From assembly GCF_002410825.1 (NCBI RefSeq), contig NZ_DHOS01000073.1:9085-25763 (forward strand): 16,679 nt of DNA, read 5' to 3'. Positions 6,704-14,619 of this stretch are shown in pieces. The position numbers and the translations under genes are program-made. Below the pieces are notes generated by a model. It had not been told where the DNA came from, searched no databases, and saw only the letters and a program-made list of their open reading frames with translations. This stretch comes from Proteiniphilum sp. UBA5384. Lineage in GTDB: Bacteria; Bacteroidota; Bacteroidia; Bacteroidales; Dysgonomonadaceae. Within the stretch, counting starts at the first letter, position 1, and each line of letters opens with the position of its first letter.

Positions 6704-6728
6704 AATTGTAATATAAATTGTTACAATT
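6704..6728. promoter_or_regulatory. Putative Rrf2-family operator in front of its own gene
   Basis: AATTGTAA (6704-6711), a 9-nt spacer and TTACAATT (6721-6728) form a perfect 8-bp inverted repeat. It covers the -33 zone of the regulator's promoter, a typical place for a repressor site. It matches the qorB repeat in arm sequence and spacing. Confidence 0.65.
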
Positions 6729-6761
6729 TTGTTCGTCCTAATTTTCTGGATGGCGCCCGGT

Positions 6762-6780
6762 CTGAATATGACATGTTCAG
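6762..6780. repeat. 19-bp near-perfect palindrome after the ABC-F gene
   Basis: The palindrome has CTGAA and TTCAG as outer arms and ATG/CAT inside, with one T-G pair and a single central base. It begins 7 bp past the ABC-F stop codon. No T-run follows on the minus strand, so it is not a typical intrinsic terminator. It may be a processing hairpin or an operator. Confidence 0.3.
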
Positions 6781-6787
6781 CGTGGGG

Positions 6788-8422
<1,635 letters not shown>

Positions 8423-8446
8423 GTTTGTTTCATTTTTTTGAGGGTG

Positions 8447-8478
8447 CAAAGATACGCTTAGAAAATTGGATACTGAAA
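8447..8478 (-). promoter_or_regulatory. Promoter of the ABC-F gene
   Basis: On the minus strand, TATCTTTG (8447-8454) matches TAnnTTTG, with TTTC (8475-8478) 20 nt upstream as a weak -33. Transcription would start near 8440, about 18 nt before the chosen ATG at 8422. This supports that start over the upstream TTG. Confidence 0.5.
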
Positions 8479-8531
8479 TCGAATGAGTGGAAAGAATATT
8501 ACTTTTACATCCGTTTATTCAAAATATAACA

Positions 8532-8573
8532 ATGAACGGAAAAGCAAAAGGATATGTACTTGGGGCTATAGCA
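8532..8573 (+). pseudogene. 5' stub of an EamA/DMT-family transporter gene
   Basis: ATG 8532 opens MNGKAKGYVLGAIA, which resembles the N-terminus of Bacteroidota EamA-type (drug/metabolite transporter) proteins, where (M..K.KGY.LGAIAA..YG.NPLF) leads into the first membrane helix. Right after codon 14 the sequence enters an 8-bp tandem repeat and then the antisense of the cinA 3' end. The rest of the roughly 300-codon gene is absent. The frame stays open to 8888, but that part is antisense to cinA and not transporter-like. It is best explained as the surviving 5' end after a deletion. The match is short, and the family is recalled rather than searched. Confidence 0.55.
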
Positions 8574-8613
8574 CATATCATCGCATCATTACATCATCAC
8601 ATCATCACATCAT
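8574..8613. repeat. Five tandem copies of an 8-bp unit spanning the cinA stop codon
   Basis: Plus-strand units are CATATCAT, CGCATCAT, TACATCAT, CACATCAT, CACATCAT, each one step from the consensus CACATCAT. The unit nearest cinA encodes its last two residues (Met-Met) and part of the TGA stop (8605-8607). The far end abuts the transporter stub. Units nearer the stub are more diverged. Confidence 0.85.
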
Positions 8614-9870
8614 TTTCAGCATCTGTAGTATTGCCATGTTGGCGGAACGTTCAATATTCTCACGGCGGGAATTGCCCACATTGTATTTTTTCGCGATGCT
8701 TTTACCCCGGCAATAGGTGCAAATCCATACTGTGCCTACGGGTTTTTCTTCCGAACCACCGGTCGGACCGGCAATACCCGAGACAGCGATGGCGCAGTCG
8801 GTTTTTAGTAATTCCGCACAGTTCCGGGCCATTTGCACCACCACTTCTTCACTTACTGCACCAAAAGTATCGAGATCGCTTTTATTGACGTCCAAAATAC
8901 GCTCCTTTACTTCATTGCTGTATGAGACAACGCTCCCCGTAAAATAAGCAGAGGCGCCGGCCACCGATGTTATTTTGTGGGCAACCAATCCTCCGGTACA
9001 ACTTTCGGCAGTGGAAATTGTGAGTTGTCTCATTTGCAGTTTCTCACCCAAAAGTTCTTCCAGCAATTTTTCATTTTCCGAGACTAATAGGTCTACAATA
9101 AGATTTCTCAGTTTTTCCGACTGTTCCTGAAAGAGCGCTGTCTGTTCCTGAAAGAGTTCTTTCTGTTCTTGGAGGAGCCCCGGATTTGCTGTATTACGAG
9201 TAAATAATCTGAGTTTGATCAATCCGTACAAAGGCAGGTAGGCCAGCGAAATTCCATTGGGAAGTTCTTTCTCGAATTCTGAAAGCCGCATAGCCAACGC
9301 CGACTCGGTGATTCCCGCAACTAAAAACGATTCTTTGAGATATTTCTCCAGATGAAACTGTAATTTCAAACGGGGAATTATATCGTCTGTCATGGTCGTC
9401 TCCATCTCAAAAGGGACACCCGGCATCGAGACCAGTACCTTCTGTTGTCTCTGGAACCATAGGATAGGGGCTGTACCTGTTTTATTCTGGATTACGGTGC
9501 AGCCTTCAGGAACAAGAGCCTGGTTACGCGTTAATTCGTTGAGCGAAATATTACGGTGGGCGAAGATATTCAATATATTTTCCAAAACCTCATTACTGAA
9601 GATCAGCTCCGTATTGAAATAACGGCACAGGGTATTTTTGGTTATATCGTCATGAGTGGGTCCGATCCCTCCTGTCAGTAACAAGATGTCGGAACGTGAA
9701 AAAGCCAGATCGATTGCGTCGATAATAGTTTGTGCAGAATCGCCGACGGAATGAATGTGGGTTACCTCGAATCCCGCCTTGGTGAGTTCTGCTGCCATCC
9801 AGGCAGAATTGGTCTCGATGATCTGTCCGATAAGGATTTCATCACCGATGGTTATAATTTCTACTTTCAT
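8605..9870 (-). CDS. cinA: CinA family protein: competence/damage-inducible domain plus nicotinamide-nucleotide amidase domain
   Basis: With the start at MKVEIITIGDEIL (ATG 9868-9870) the protein has 421 residues. An upstream in-frame start at 9939 would add 23 basic residues across the promoter and is rejected. Residues 1-170 are the MoCF-like (COG1058) domain, with GDEILIGQIIETNS near the N-terminus and TGGIGPTHDDIT (66-77). Residues about 270-421 are the CinA C-terminal domain, with TAESCTGGL (287-295), YFTGSVVSYSNEVK (309-322) and VSGIAGPTGGS (363-373). This type of enzyme deamidates nicotinamide mononucleotide in NAD salvage, and the N-terminal half may hydrolyse ADP-ribose. The linker carries an unusual triple heptad (232-252) encoded by a 21-bp tandem repeat. 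The 3' end is embedded in an 8-bp repeat. Confidence 0.95.
   Translation of the reverse strand: MKVEIITIGDEILIGQIIETNSAWMAAELTKAGFEVTHIHSVGDSAQTIIDAIDLAFSRSDILLLTGGIGPTHDDITKNTLCRYFNTELIFSNEVLENILNIFAHRNISLNELTRNQALVPEGCTVIQNKTGTAPILWFQRQQKVLVSMPGVPFEMETTMTDDIIPRLKLQFHLEKYLKESFLVAGITESALAMRLSEFEKELPNGISLAYLPLYGLIKLRLFTRNTANPGLLQEQKELFQEQTALFQEQSEKLRNLIVDLLVSENEKLLEELLGEKLQMRQLTISTAESCTGGLVAHKITSVAGASAYFTGSVVSYSNEVKERILDVNKSDLDTFGAVSEEVVVQMARNCAELLKTDCAIAVSGIAGPTGGSEEKPVGTVWICTYCRGKSIAKKYNVGNSRRENIERSANMAILQMLKMM
9121..9183 (-). repeat. Three 21-bp tandem repeats inside cinA
   Basis: Units at 9121-9141, 9142-9162 and 9163-9183 share CTGTTCCTGAAAGAG or close variants on the plus strand. They encode the heptads LLQEQKE, LFQEQTA and LFQEQSE (CinA residues 232-252). 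The 21-bp length keeps the reading frame. The third unit is the most diverged. Confidence 0.85.
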
Positions 9871-9906
9871 TTTTTTCCGGGGTTTGGATATACGACCCTT
9901 ACGATA

Positions 9907-9914
9907 CAAATGTA
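9907..9914 (-). promoter_or_regulatory. -7 promoter element of cinA
   Basis: TACATTTG on the minus strand matches TAnnTTTG exactly. The expected -33 position shows only a weak match (ATGG). Transcription would start near 9900, about 30 nt before the ATG at 9870. Confidence 0.45.
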
Positions 9915-9965
9915 CAAAATATAGAGGTTTATTATCCATTGAGGAATGGTAAAAAATCTAACTTT

Positions 9966-9973
9966 TAACTTTG
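9966..9973 (+). promoter_or_regulatory. Candidate promoter element for the PLP enzyme gene
   Basis: TAACTTTG matches TAnnTTTG and would leave a leader of about 165 nt. A second candidate, closer to the gene, is TTG (10104-10106) with TAAATTTA (10126-10133) at 19-nt spacing, an imperfect match starting just before the ATG. I cannot choose between them. The leader holds no S-adenosylmethionine riboswitch that I recognise. Confidence 0.3.
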
Positions 9974-10144
9974 AACCGTTGGGGTTGGGCCGTTCCATGG
10001 AGATGCCGAATGACAATCCAAAGAAACAAAAGACCGAATAATATGTTTACTCAAAAGGAGGATACCTTCCCATTGTATCATATATGTCATTCATGTCAAT
10101 GCATTGCTTCATGACTCTTTTGTTATAAATTTAAAATTACTGAT

Positions 10145-11359
10145 ATGTCAGAAAAAATAGAATTCTCGAAAACCGGAGAACAGACAAAGGCGGTCCATGC
10201 GGGAGAATTTCCCGATCCCGTAACACGTGCCTCTTCTCCCAACTTAGTGATGTCTACCACGTTCGTAACCGATGCCGATTCCGGATTTTCGGCAGAGAAT
10301 ATGAAGGAAGGCGATTCATGGATGTACACCCGTTGGGGAAATCCCACCATACACCAGTTGGAAGAAAAATTGGCTGTGCTGGAAGAGGCGGAAATGGGTG
10401 TGGCTTTTGACAGCGGTATGGGAGCGATCTCTGCCTTACTATTCCATCTGTTGAAGAGCGGTGACCATGCCGTGGTAACGGATGTAGCTTATGCCGCTAT
10501 GTCGGAATTGACCAATGAGATGATCCCGGGTCTGGGTATCGGGATCACCAAAGTAGACACTTCCGACCTGAACGCGATTAAGAATGCGATTCAACCCAAT
10601 ACGCGGCTGGTCTATATTGAAACACCCTGTAATCCGTTACTCCGCCTGACCGATATTGCGGCCGTTGCGGAAATCACGCATAAGGCCGGCGCCAAATTGG
10701 TGGTAGATTCAACTTTTGCCACTCCCGTGGCTACCAAGCCGTTGACATTGGGTGCCGATCTGGTAATTCATTCCCTCACCAAATATCTTGGAGGACATGG
10801 AGATGCTTTGGGCGGTGTTGTACTGGGTAAGAAAGACGATTTGTTATCATTACGGAAAAAAACGGCGATACGCCTGGGAGGAATATTGAGTCCGTTCAAT
10901 GCCTGGTTGATTTTAAGGGGATTGGCCACTTTCCCGATTCGTATGCGTGCCCATCAGGAGAATGCGTTGAAGATTGCTACCTATCTGGAGAAGCACCCTA
11001 AGGTAAAGCGTGTAATCTATCCCGGATTGCCTTCCCATCCCCAATATGAGCTGGCTCGGCGACAGATGAAAAATTTCTCGGGTATGATCACATTTCAAGT
11101 CGAAAACGGGCGGGAAATGGCACAAAGGTTTGCAGAAGAATTGCAAATCATCCACTATGCTGTCTCATTAGGACACCACCGTTCCCTTATATTCTATATG
11201 GATAGCAAGAATTTGCATGAGACGTCTTTTCATCTTTCCACTCCTGCGCAGTTGGATTCCTGGAACAGGTTTGCCGGTGAAGGTATTTTCCGTTTTTCTG
11301 TCGGCCTTGAAGATGCGGATGACCTGATTGCCGATTTGGAGCAGGCTCTTAAGGAATAA
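10145..11359 (+). CDS. Cys/Met-metabolism PLP-dependent enzyme (cystathionine gamma-synthase/gamma-lyase or methionine gamma-lyase type)
   Basis: The 404-residue protein belongs to the fold-type I Cys_Met_Meta_PP family, cytosolic enzymes of trans-sulfuration and sulfur amino-acid breakdown. The PLP-binding lysine is Lys213 in HSLTKYLGGHGD. The phosphate-binding Tyr-x-Arg is YTRWGNPT (61-68), and the cofactor-stacking region VAYAAMSE has Tyr116. VVDSTFATP (186-194) supplies the Asp that pairs with the pyridine nitrogen. The active-site Cys that marks classical methionine gamma-lyases (YGC) is replaced here by Ala118. Methionine gamma-lyase is therefore not the first choice, but the substrate cannot be fixed from sequence. 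The gene is alone between its leader and a small terminator hairpin, and no met gene is adjacent. Confidence 0.9.
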   Translation: MSEKIEFSKTGEQTKAVHAGEFPDPVTRASSPNLVMSTTFVTDADSGFSAENMKEGDSWMYTRWGNPTIHQLEEKLAVLEEAEMGVAFDSGMGAISALLFHLLKSGDHAVVTDVAYAAMSELTNEMIPGLGIGITKVDTSDLNAIKNAIQPNTRLVYIETPCNPLLRLTDIAAVAEITHKAGAKLVVDSTFATPVATKPLTLGADLVIHSLTKYLGGHGDALGGVVLGKKDDLLSLRKKTAIRLGGILSPFNAWLILRGLATFPIRMRAHQENALKIATYLEKHPKVKRVIYPGLPSHPQYELARRQMKNFSGMITFQVENGREMAQRFAEELQIIHYAVSLGHHRSLIFYMDSKNLHETSFHLSTPAQLDSWNRFAGEGIFRFSVGLEDADDLIADLEQALKE

Positions 11360-11398
11360 GATTAAAATCCAAATGTTTCATCCTATTTTTGAACGGAT

Positions 11399-11417
11399 AA
11401 ACATTCCGGATGTTTTT
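11399..11417 (+). terminator. Terminator of the PLP enzyme gene
   Basis: AAACAT (11399-11404), a 5-nt loop (TCCGG) and ATGTTT (11410-11415) are followed by more T residues. The stem is short (6 bp), so strength is moderate. It lies about 40 bp after the stop codon. Confidence 0.5.
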
Positions 11418-11429
11418 CTAAATTACTGA

Positions 11430-11564
11430 ATGGGGGGACTATGGGCTTGGAGAGTTTTGGTTTTCCAGGTATGGGAATTCAATCTTAAAGCGGGAGTGAA
11501 CAATATCAGAAAAACAGATGTTAACCCTATGGTTGGATTTGATATTTCAATTTCAGACCCATAA
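11430..11564 (+). other. 44-codon ORF, possible remnant of an outer-membrane protein C-terminus
   Basis: The ORF from ATG 11430 to TAA 11562-11564 fills most of the gap before the DJ-1-type lipoprotein gene. Its second half reads EFNLKAGVNNIRKTD and ends GFDISISDP, which recalls closing strands of TonB-dependent receptors (L.AGVNN...). The first half (MGGLWAWRVLVFQVW) is not recognisable. No promoter or ribosome binding site is evident. It may be chance, a small protein or a decayed barrel end. Confidence 0.2.
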
Positions 11565-11575
11565 TATTAATCAGT

Positions 11576-12220
11576 ATGAAAAGTTTCATTTTAAATGCGT
11601 TATTTATGTCAGGGATTATATCATTTGCCGCCGGATGCACCGGTGGCGGTAGCAACGGAGAGAGGCAATCGGAAGCGGTTGCGCAGGGTTTACGTACAGA
11701 GAGCCGCCCTCAGGTAGCAGTATTACTAACTGAAGGGTTTCAGGATGCCGAGGCTTATATGCCTATCGGTTATCTGGAAAATAAAGATATGGATATTACA
11801 GTGATAGGTCCTGAGACGGGGCGGGTGAAAGCTTATAACAGCGATTTTGAAATAGTTGTGCAAAAAAAAGTCGGTGAAGTGAACATCGACGATTTTGATG
11901 TGTTGGTACTGCCGGGTGGAAAAGCACCTGCTGCATTGAGACAAGATCCCACGGTAGTAGAGTTTGCCAGAAACTTTTACAATTCCGGTAAACCCGTAGC
12001 TGCCATTTGTCATGGTCCTCAGGTATTGGCTACTGCAGGAGTACTTAAAGGCGTGACCACTACAGGCGTAGGATCTATTCGGGAGGAACTGGAAGAAGTC
12101 GGTGCGAATTATGTGGATGAGGCACTGTCTATAGATGGTAACTTGATCACATCGAGAGTACCGGGCGATTTGCCGGTATTCAGTAAAGCTATTGAGGAGG
12201 CTGTCAAGGCAACCCGTTGA
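11576..12220 (+). CDS. DJ-1/PfpI family lipoprotein
   Basis: The 214-residue protein opens with a lipoprotein signal: a hydrophobic stretch to residue 19 and lipobox FAAGC with Cys21, then a Gly/Ser linker. Residues about 45-213 are one DJ-1/PfpI domain. Glu53 (in TEGFQDAEAY) and the nucleophile Cys145-His146 in AAICHGPQVLATAGVLKG are the conserved catalytic residues of PfpI/YhbO-type proteins. Relatives are reported as protein and nucleotide deglycases, stress proteins or peptidases, and most are cytosolic. Here the protein should be lipid-anchored. The residues after Cys21 (TGGGSNGE) lack the acidic export signal, so I infer the periplasmic face. The gene is followed by a compound terminator hairpin and then by cbpA. 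Confidence 0.88.
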   Translation: MKSFILNALFMSGIISFAAGCTGGGSNGERQSEAVAQGLRTESRPQVAVLLTEGFQDAEAYMPIGYLENKDMDITVIGPETGRVKAYNSDFEIVVQKKVGEVNIDDFDVLVLPGGKAPAALRQDPTVVEFARNFYNSGKPVAAICHGPQVLATAGVLKGVTTTGVGSIREELEEVGANYVDEALSIDGNLITSRVPGDLPVFSKAIEEAVKATR

Positions 12221-12249
12221 TCCATATCATTAAGTTTAGCATGATAATG

Positions 12250-12301
12250 ACAGCTTTATGCCGGTCACGGAAAACCGTGATTTAGGTATAGGGCTGTTTT
12301 T
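12250..12301 (+). terminator. Nested-stem terminator between the DJ-1 lipoprotein gene and cbpA
   Basis: An inner perfect stem TCACGG-AAAA-CCGTGA (12265-12280) lies within an outer stem ACAGC (12250-12254) with GCTGT (12293-12297), followed by TTTTT (12297-12301). It ends 15 bp before the cbpA ATG, so cbpA needs a promoter inside it or read-through. I see no clear promoter there. Confidence 0.5.
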
Positions 12302-12316
12302 CAATACGCAAGAAAA

Positions 12317-13258
12317 ATGGCATATATTGATTATTACAAGATTTTGGGAGTCGACAGGAATGCGTCGGCAGATGATATCAAGAAAGCTTACCGCAAGCTG
12401 GCGCGTAAGTTACACCCCGACCTGAATCCGAATGACAAGGAAGCACAGAAGAAATTCCAGGAACTGAATGAAGCCAATGAGGTGTTAAGCGATCCGGAAA
12501 AGCGTGCCAAGTATGACAAGTACGGCGAGAACTGGAAGCATGGCGAAGAGTATGAAAAAGCGGAGCAGCAATACCGGCAGCAACAGCAGCAGGGTCACCG
12601 TCAACAGCAATGGAGCAGTCAGGGCGGGCAGACATTTTATACCGAAGGTGATTTCTCGGATGATGATTTCTCGGACTTTTTTCATTCCATGTTCGGCAGC
12701 GGTTTTAGCAGCCGGCGGGCCGGAGGAGGGGGCCGTAACAGGTTCAAAGGGGCGGACTATCAGTCGGAATTGCGCCTGACGCTTCGTCAAGCCATGCAAA
12801 CGCACCAGCAGACTTTGTCGATCGACGGGAAGAATGTGCGTATCACTATTCCTGCGGGTGTGGCCGACGGACAGAAGATCAAACTGGCTGGATACGGGCA
12901 ACCGGGTATAAATGGAGGTCCCAACGGCGATCTCTATATCACCTTCACCATTGAGGATGATCCTGTCTTTAAACGTCTGGGAGATGATCTGTACGCCGAT
13001 GCCTCCATCGAACTCTATACGGCCGTGTTGGGGGGAGAGGCAATGATCAATACCATTGACGGACAGGTGAAAATGACCATTAAGCCGGGTACCCAACCCA
13101 ATGCCAGATTGCGGCTAAAGGGTAAAGGATTTCCCTTGTATAAGAAAGACGGACGTTTCGGTGATTTGTATGTGACACTGAAAGTGCATCTGCCTGAACA
13201 CCTTTCTGACAGAGAAAAAGAGCTATTCACCGAATTATCAAAAATCAGGAAATCATGA
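12317..13258 (+). CDS. cbpA: Curved-DNA-binding protein CbpA-type DnaJ co-chaperone
   Basis: The 313-residue protein is a class II J-protein. The J domain occupies residues 1-70, with the HPD motif at 33-35 (KLHPDLNP) that stimulates DnaK ATPase. A Gln-rich stretch (about 82-105) and a Gly/Phe-rich linker (about 110-145; DDDFSDFFHSMFGSGF) follow. Residues about 150-310 form the two beta-barrel C-terminal domain (ITIPAGVADGQKIKLAGYG, GDLYITF, RLKGKGFP, GDLYVTLKV). The DnaJ zinc-finger repeats (CxxCxGxG) are absent, which separates it from DnaJ and fits CbpA. Length matches E. coli CbpA (about 306). The stop codon overlaps the cbpM start by 4 bp (ATGA), implying coupled translation. Confidence 0.95.
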   Translation: MAYIDYYKILGVDRNASADDIKKAYRKLARKLHPDLNPNDKEAQKKFQELNEANEVLSDPEKRAKYDKYGENWKHGEEYEKAEQQYRQQQQQGHRQQQWSSQGGQTFYTEGDFSDDDFSDFFHSMFGSGFSSRRAGGGGRNRFKGADYQSELRLTLRQAMQTHQQTLSIDGKNVRITIPAGVADGQKIKLAGYGQPGINGGPNGDLYITFTIEDDPVFKRLGDDLYADASIELYTAVLGGEAMINTIDGQVKMTIKPGTQPNARLRLKGKGFPLYKKDGRFGDLYVTLKVHLPEHLSDREKELFTELSKIRKS

Positions 13259-13551
13259 GTGGAAACAGATTACTATATAGCGAATGTCTGAGGATCTATG
13301 AAATAGAAGAGTCGTTTATTGAATCGCTCAGCGACGTGGGACTGATTCATGTAATTGACCAGGATGACAATAGGTTTATAGAATACGACGACCTTTCCGA
13401 CCTGGAGCAGTTTATCCGGTGGCACTACGAGATGGACATCAATGTGCCCGGCATCGATGCGCTCCGCAACATGCTGGAAAGAGTGCGATCCTTACAATCG
13501 CAAATAGAACGGTTACACAGCGAATTGCAGTTCTATAAAGCCTTGCAGTAG
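13255..13551 (+). CDS. cbpM: Chaperone modulator CbpM
   Basis: The 98-residue protein begins with a MerR-like winged-helix fold (residues about 10-70; the region around ESLSDVGLIHVIDQDD and the acidic DDLSDLEQFIRWHYEM). It ends in a coiled coil (about 75-98; LRNMLERVRSLQSQIERLHS). That is the CbpM layout. CbpM binds the CbpA J domain and inhibits its co-chaperone and DNA-binding activity. The 4-bp overlap with cbpA and the small size agree with the known cbpAM operon. A hairpin lies just after the stop codon. Confidence 0.9.
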   Translation: MSGNRLLYSECLRIYEIEESFIESLSDVGLIHVIDQDDNRFIEYDDLSDLEQFIRWHYEMDINVPGIDALRNMLERVRSLQSQIERLHSELQFYKALQ

Positions 13552-13567
13552 TGCCGGTAAAATATAT

Positions 13568-13580
13568 GGAGGAGCCCTCC
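13568..13580. terminator. Short hairpin between convergent cbpM and DUF4625 genes
   Basis: GGAGG (13568-13572) and CCTCC (13576-13580) form a perfect 5-bp GC-rich stem with a 3-nt loop in the 34-bp gap between convergent stop codons. A weak T-rich tail (CTCTATTAATT) follows on the plus strand. Confidence 0.35.
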
Positions 13581-13585
13581 CTCTA

Positions 13586-14059
13586 TTAATTCCGGTCCCT
13601 TATTTTTATACCGACGGCTTTCAGTTGTTGCCAGCCTGATTTGTCGGTCAGCCGTACCATAAAGTGGTAATCACCGGTGTCTACATCTTCGGGAACAAAG
13701 ATATTGTTCTCGGCTTCATAAGAGACCAACCCCGAGGGAATGCTAAAATCCTTATTGTAAATAAAAGGTTTTACAGGATTTTTCTTCTCATCCGGTTCAC
13801 ACTCCACATCATCGGTGCTATGGGAGTGATGATCGAAATTGTTATGGATTTCGATATTGTAATTCCCTAATTCCTCATTATCGGTAAAAAGCGCTTTAAA
13901 GGTAAAACTCTCCCCCCTGTATACTACATCGCAGGTCAAAGGAAATGCCAATGCACCGTTCATGTCGATCACCGGCTTCTCCATATCGAGATCATCATCC
14001 TGGCTGCATGAGAGCAGCCACAAAAAGACGGCAAGGTAAAATAATGTTTTACGGATCAT
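13586..14059 (-). CDS. DUF4625 lipoprotein with HHSH motif
   Basis: The 157-residue protein has a lipoprotein signal (Leu-rich stretch, lipobox LLSC with Cys18) followed by SQDDDLD, an acidic run like the Bacteroidota surface-lipoprotein export signal. The mature part is a single beta-sandwich-like DUF4625 domain (residues about 28-155), with DNEELGNYNIEIHNNFDHHSH (60-80) split across the best-conserved block, and GDYHFMVRLTDKSGWQ (129-144) near the end. His72, His77, His78, His80 and His132 could form a metal site. It is the last gene of the receptor locus, 62 bp downstream of another DUF4625 lipoprotein with an inverted repeat between them. DUF4625 has no established function. Metal binding is my inference. 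Confidence 0.85.
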   Translation of the reverse strand: MIRKTLFYLAVFLWLLSCSQDDDLDMEKPVIDMNGALAFPLTCDVVYRGESFTFKALFTDNEELGNYNIEIHNNFDHHSHSTDDVECEPDEKKNPVKPFIYNKDFSIPSGLVSYEAENNIFVPEDVDTGDYHFMVRLTDKSGWQQLKAVGIKIRDRN

Positions 14060-14075
14060 ATATTGTCTTTTTAAA

Positions 14076-14110
14076 GCGTATGGCCAACGATAAGACCGGT
14101 GACCATACGC
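14076..14110. repeat. Intercistronic hairpin between the two DUF4625 genes
   Basis: GCGTATGG (14076-14083) and CCATACGC (14103-14110) form a perfect 8-bp stem with a 19-nt loop. On the minus strand it is followed only by TTTAAAAAG, so it would be a weak terminator at most. It may set the ratio of the two proteins by attenuation or RNA processing. Confidence 0.5.
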
Positions 14111-14121
14111 CGATTTTTCAA

Positions 14122-14583
14122 TTAGCGAGAATGATCGTGGTCATCTCCATCATCTTCATTGTCGGACGCCGGTTTTATGATCAGGTGTGCTTCATCCATA
14201 CCGGTTTGACCCTGTTGGTCTTTGACGACCAGATGTAGATGGTATTCACCTTCCGGTGCTTCTTTAGGAATATCCAGATGCTTATGGAATGTGGTATTTT
14301 TTAAGCCTTTGGCGTCAGTATACACTTCCTGGAATTCAAAATTTCCATCCTCCTGATGAATTTCTGCCGTAATACTTTCGATCAACCCTTCGGCGATAAT
14401 CTCGGCATTAATATGTACGTCTGAGCCGGCGTATCCAATTCCGTCATTCGAATGCCCGGAACCCACTTCGGTGATTTTGACCATAGGCAACAAAGGCTTA
14501 TCGTTATCATCCTCACAGGAGGAGAAAAATAGGGCGTTAGCGCTGAGAAGAAGCATTGCTCCCAGGAATAATTTTCTGTTCAT
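14122..14583 (-). CDS. DUF4625-like lipoprotein, His-rich
   Basis: The 153-residue protein has a signal peptide ending in the lipobox FSSC (Cys23), then EDDND, an acidic run typical of surface-exposed Bacteroidota lipoproteins. The rest resembles the downstream DUF4625 protein: EIHQEDG (74-80), then FHKHLDIP (99-106), EGEYHLHLVVKD (111-122), and a tail rich in Asp and His (DNEDDGDDHDHSR). Ten of 153 residues are histidine, mostly in alternating pairs, which suits metal capture. It lacks the HNNFDHHSH block of its neighbour and is a diverged paralogue. The 206-bp gap to the upstream receptor gene holds a nested inverted repeat and no clear promoter, so the gene is probably transcribed with the receptor. 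Confidence 0.8.
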   Translation of the reverse strand: MNRKLFLGAMLLLSANALFFSSCEDDNDKPLLPMVKITEVGSGHSNDGIGYAGSDVHINAEIIAEGLIESITAEIHQEDGNFEFQEVYTDAKGLKNTTFHKHLDIPKEAPEGEYHLHLVVKDQQGQTGMDEAHLIIKPASDNEDDGDDHDHSR

Positions 14584-14619
14584 ACGAATAAAATTTTAAA
14601 TGGTTTATAATTATGGTGA

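Noticed and set aside
8574..8613. CRISPR-like repeat
   Set aside because: Units are 8 bp and directly adjacent, with no spacers, so this is a simple tandem repeat.
9974..10144. Possible S-adenosylmethionine riboswitch in the leader of the PLP enzyme gene
   Set aside because: I could not find the conserved core of SAM-I or SAM-II types, only a short GGAGG/CTTCC hairpin and short direct repeats.
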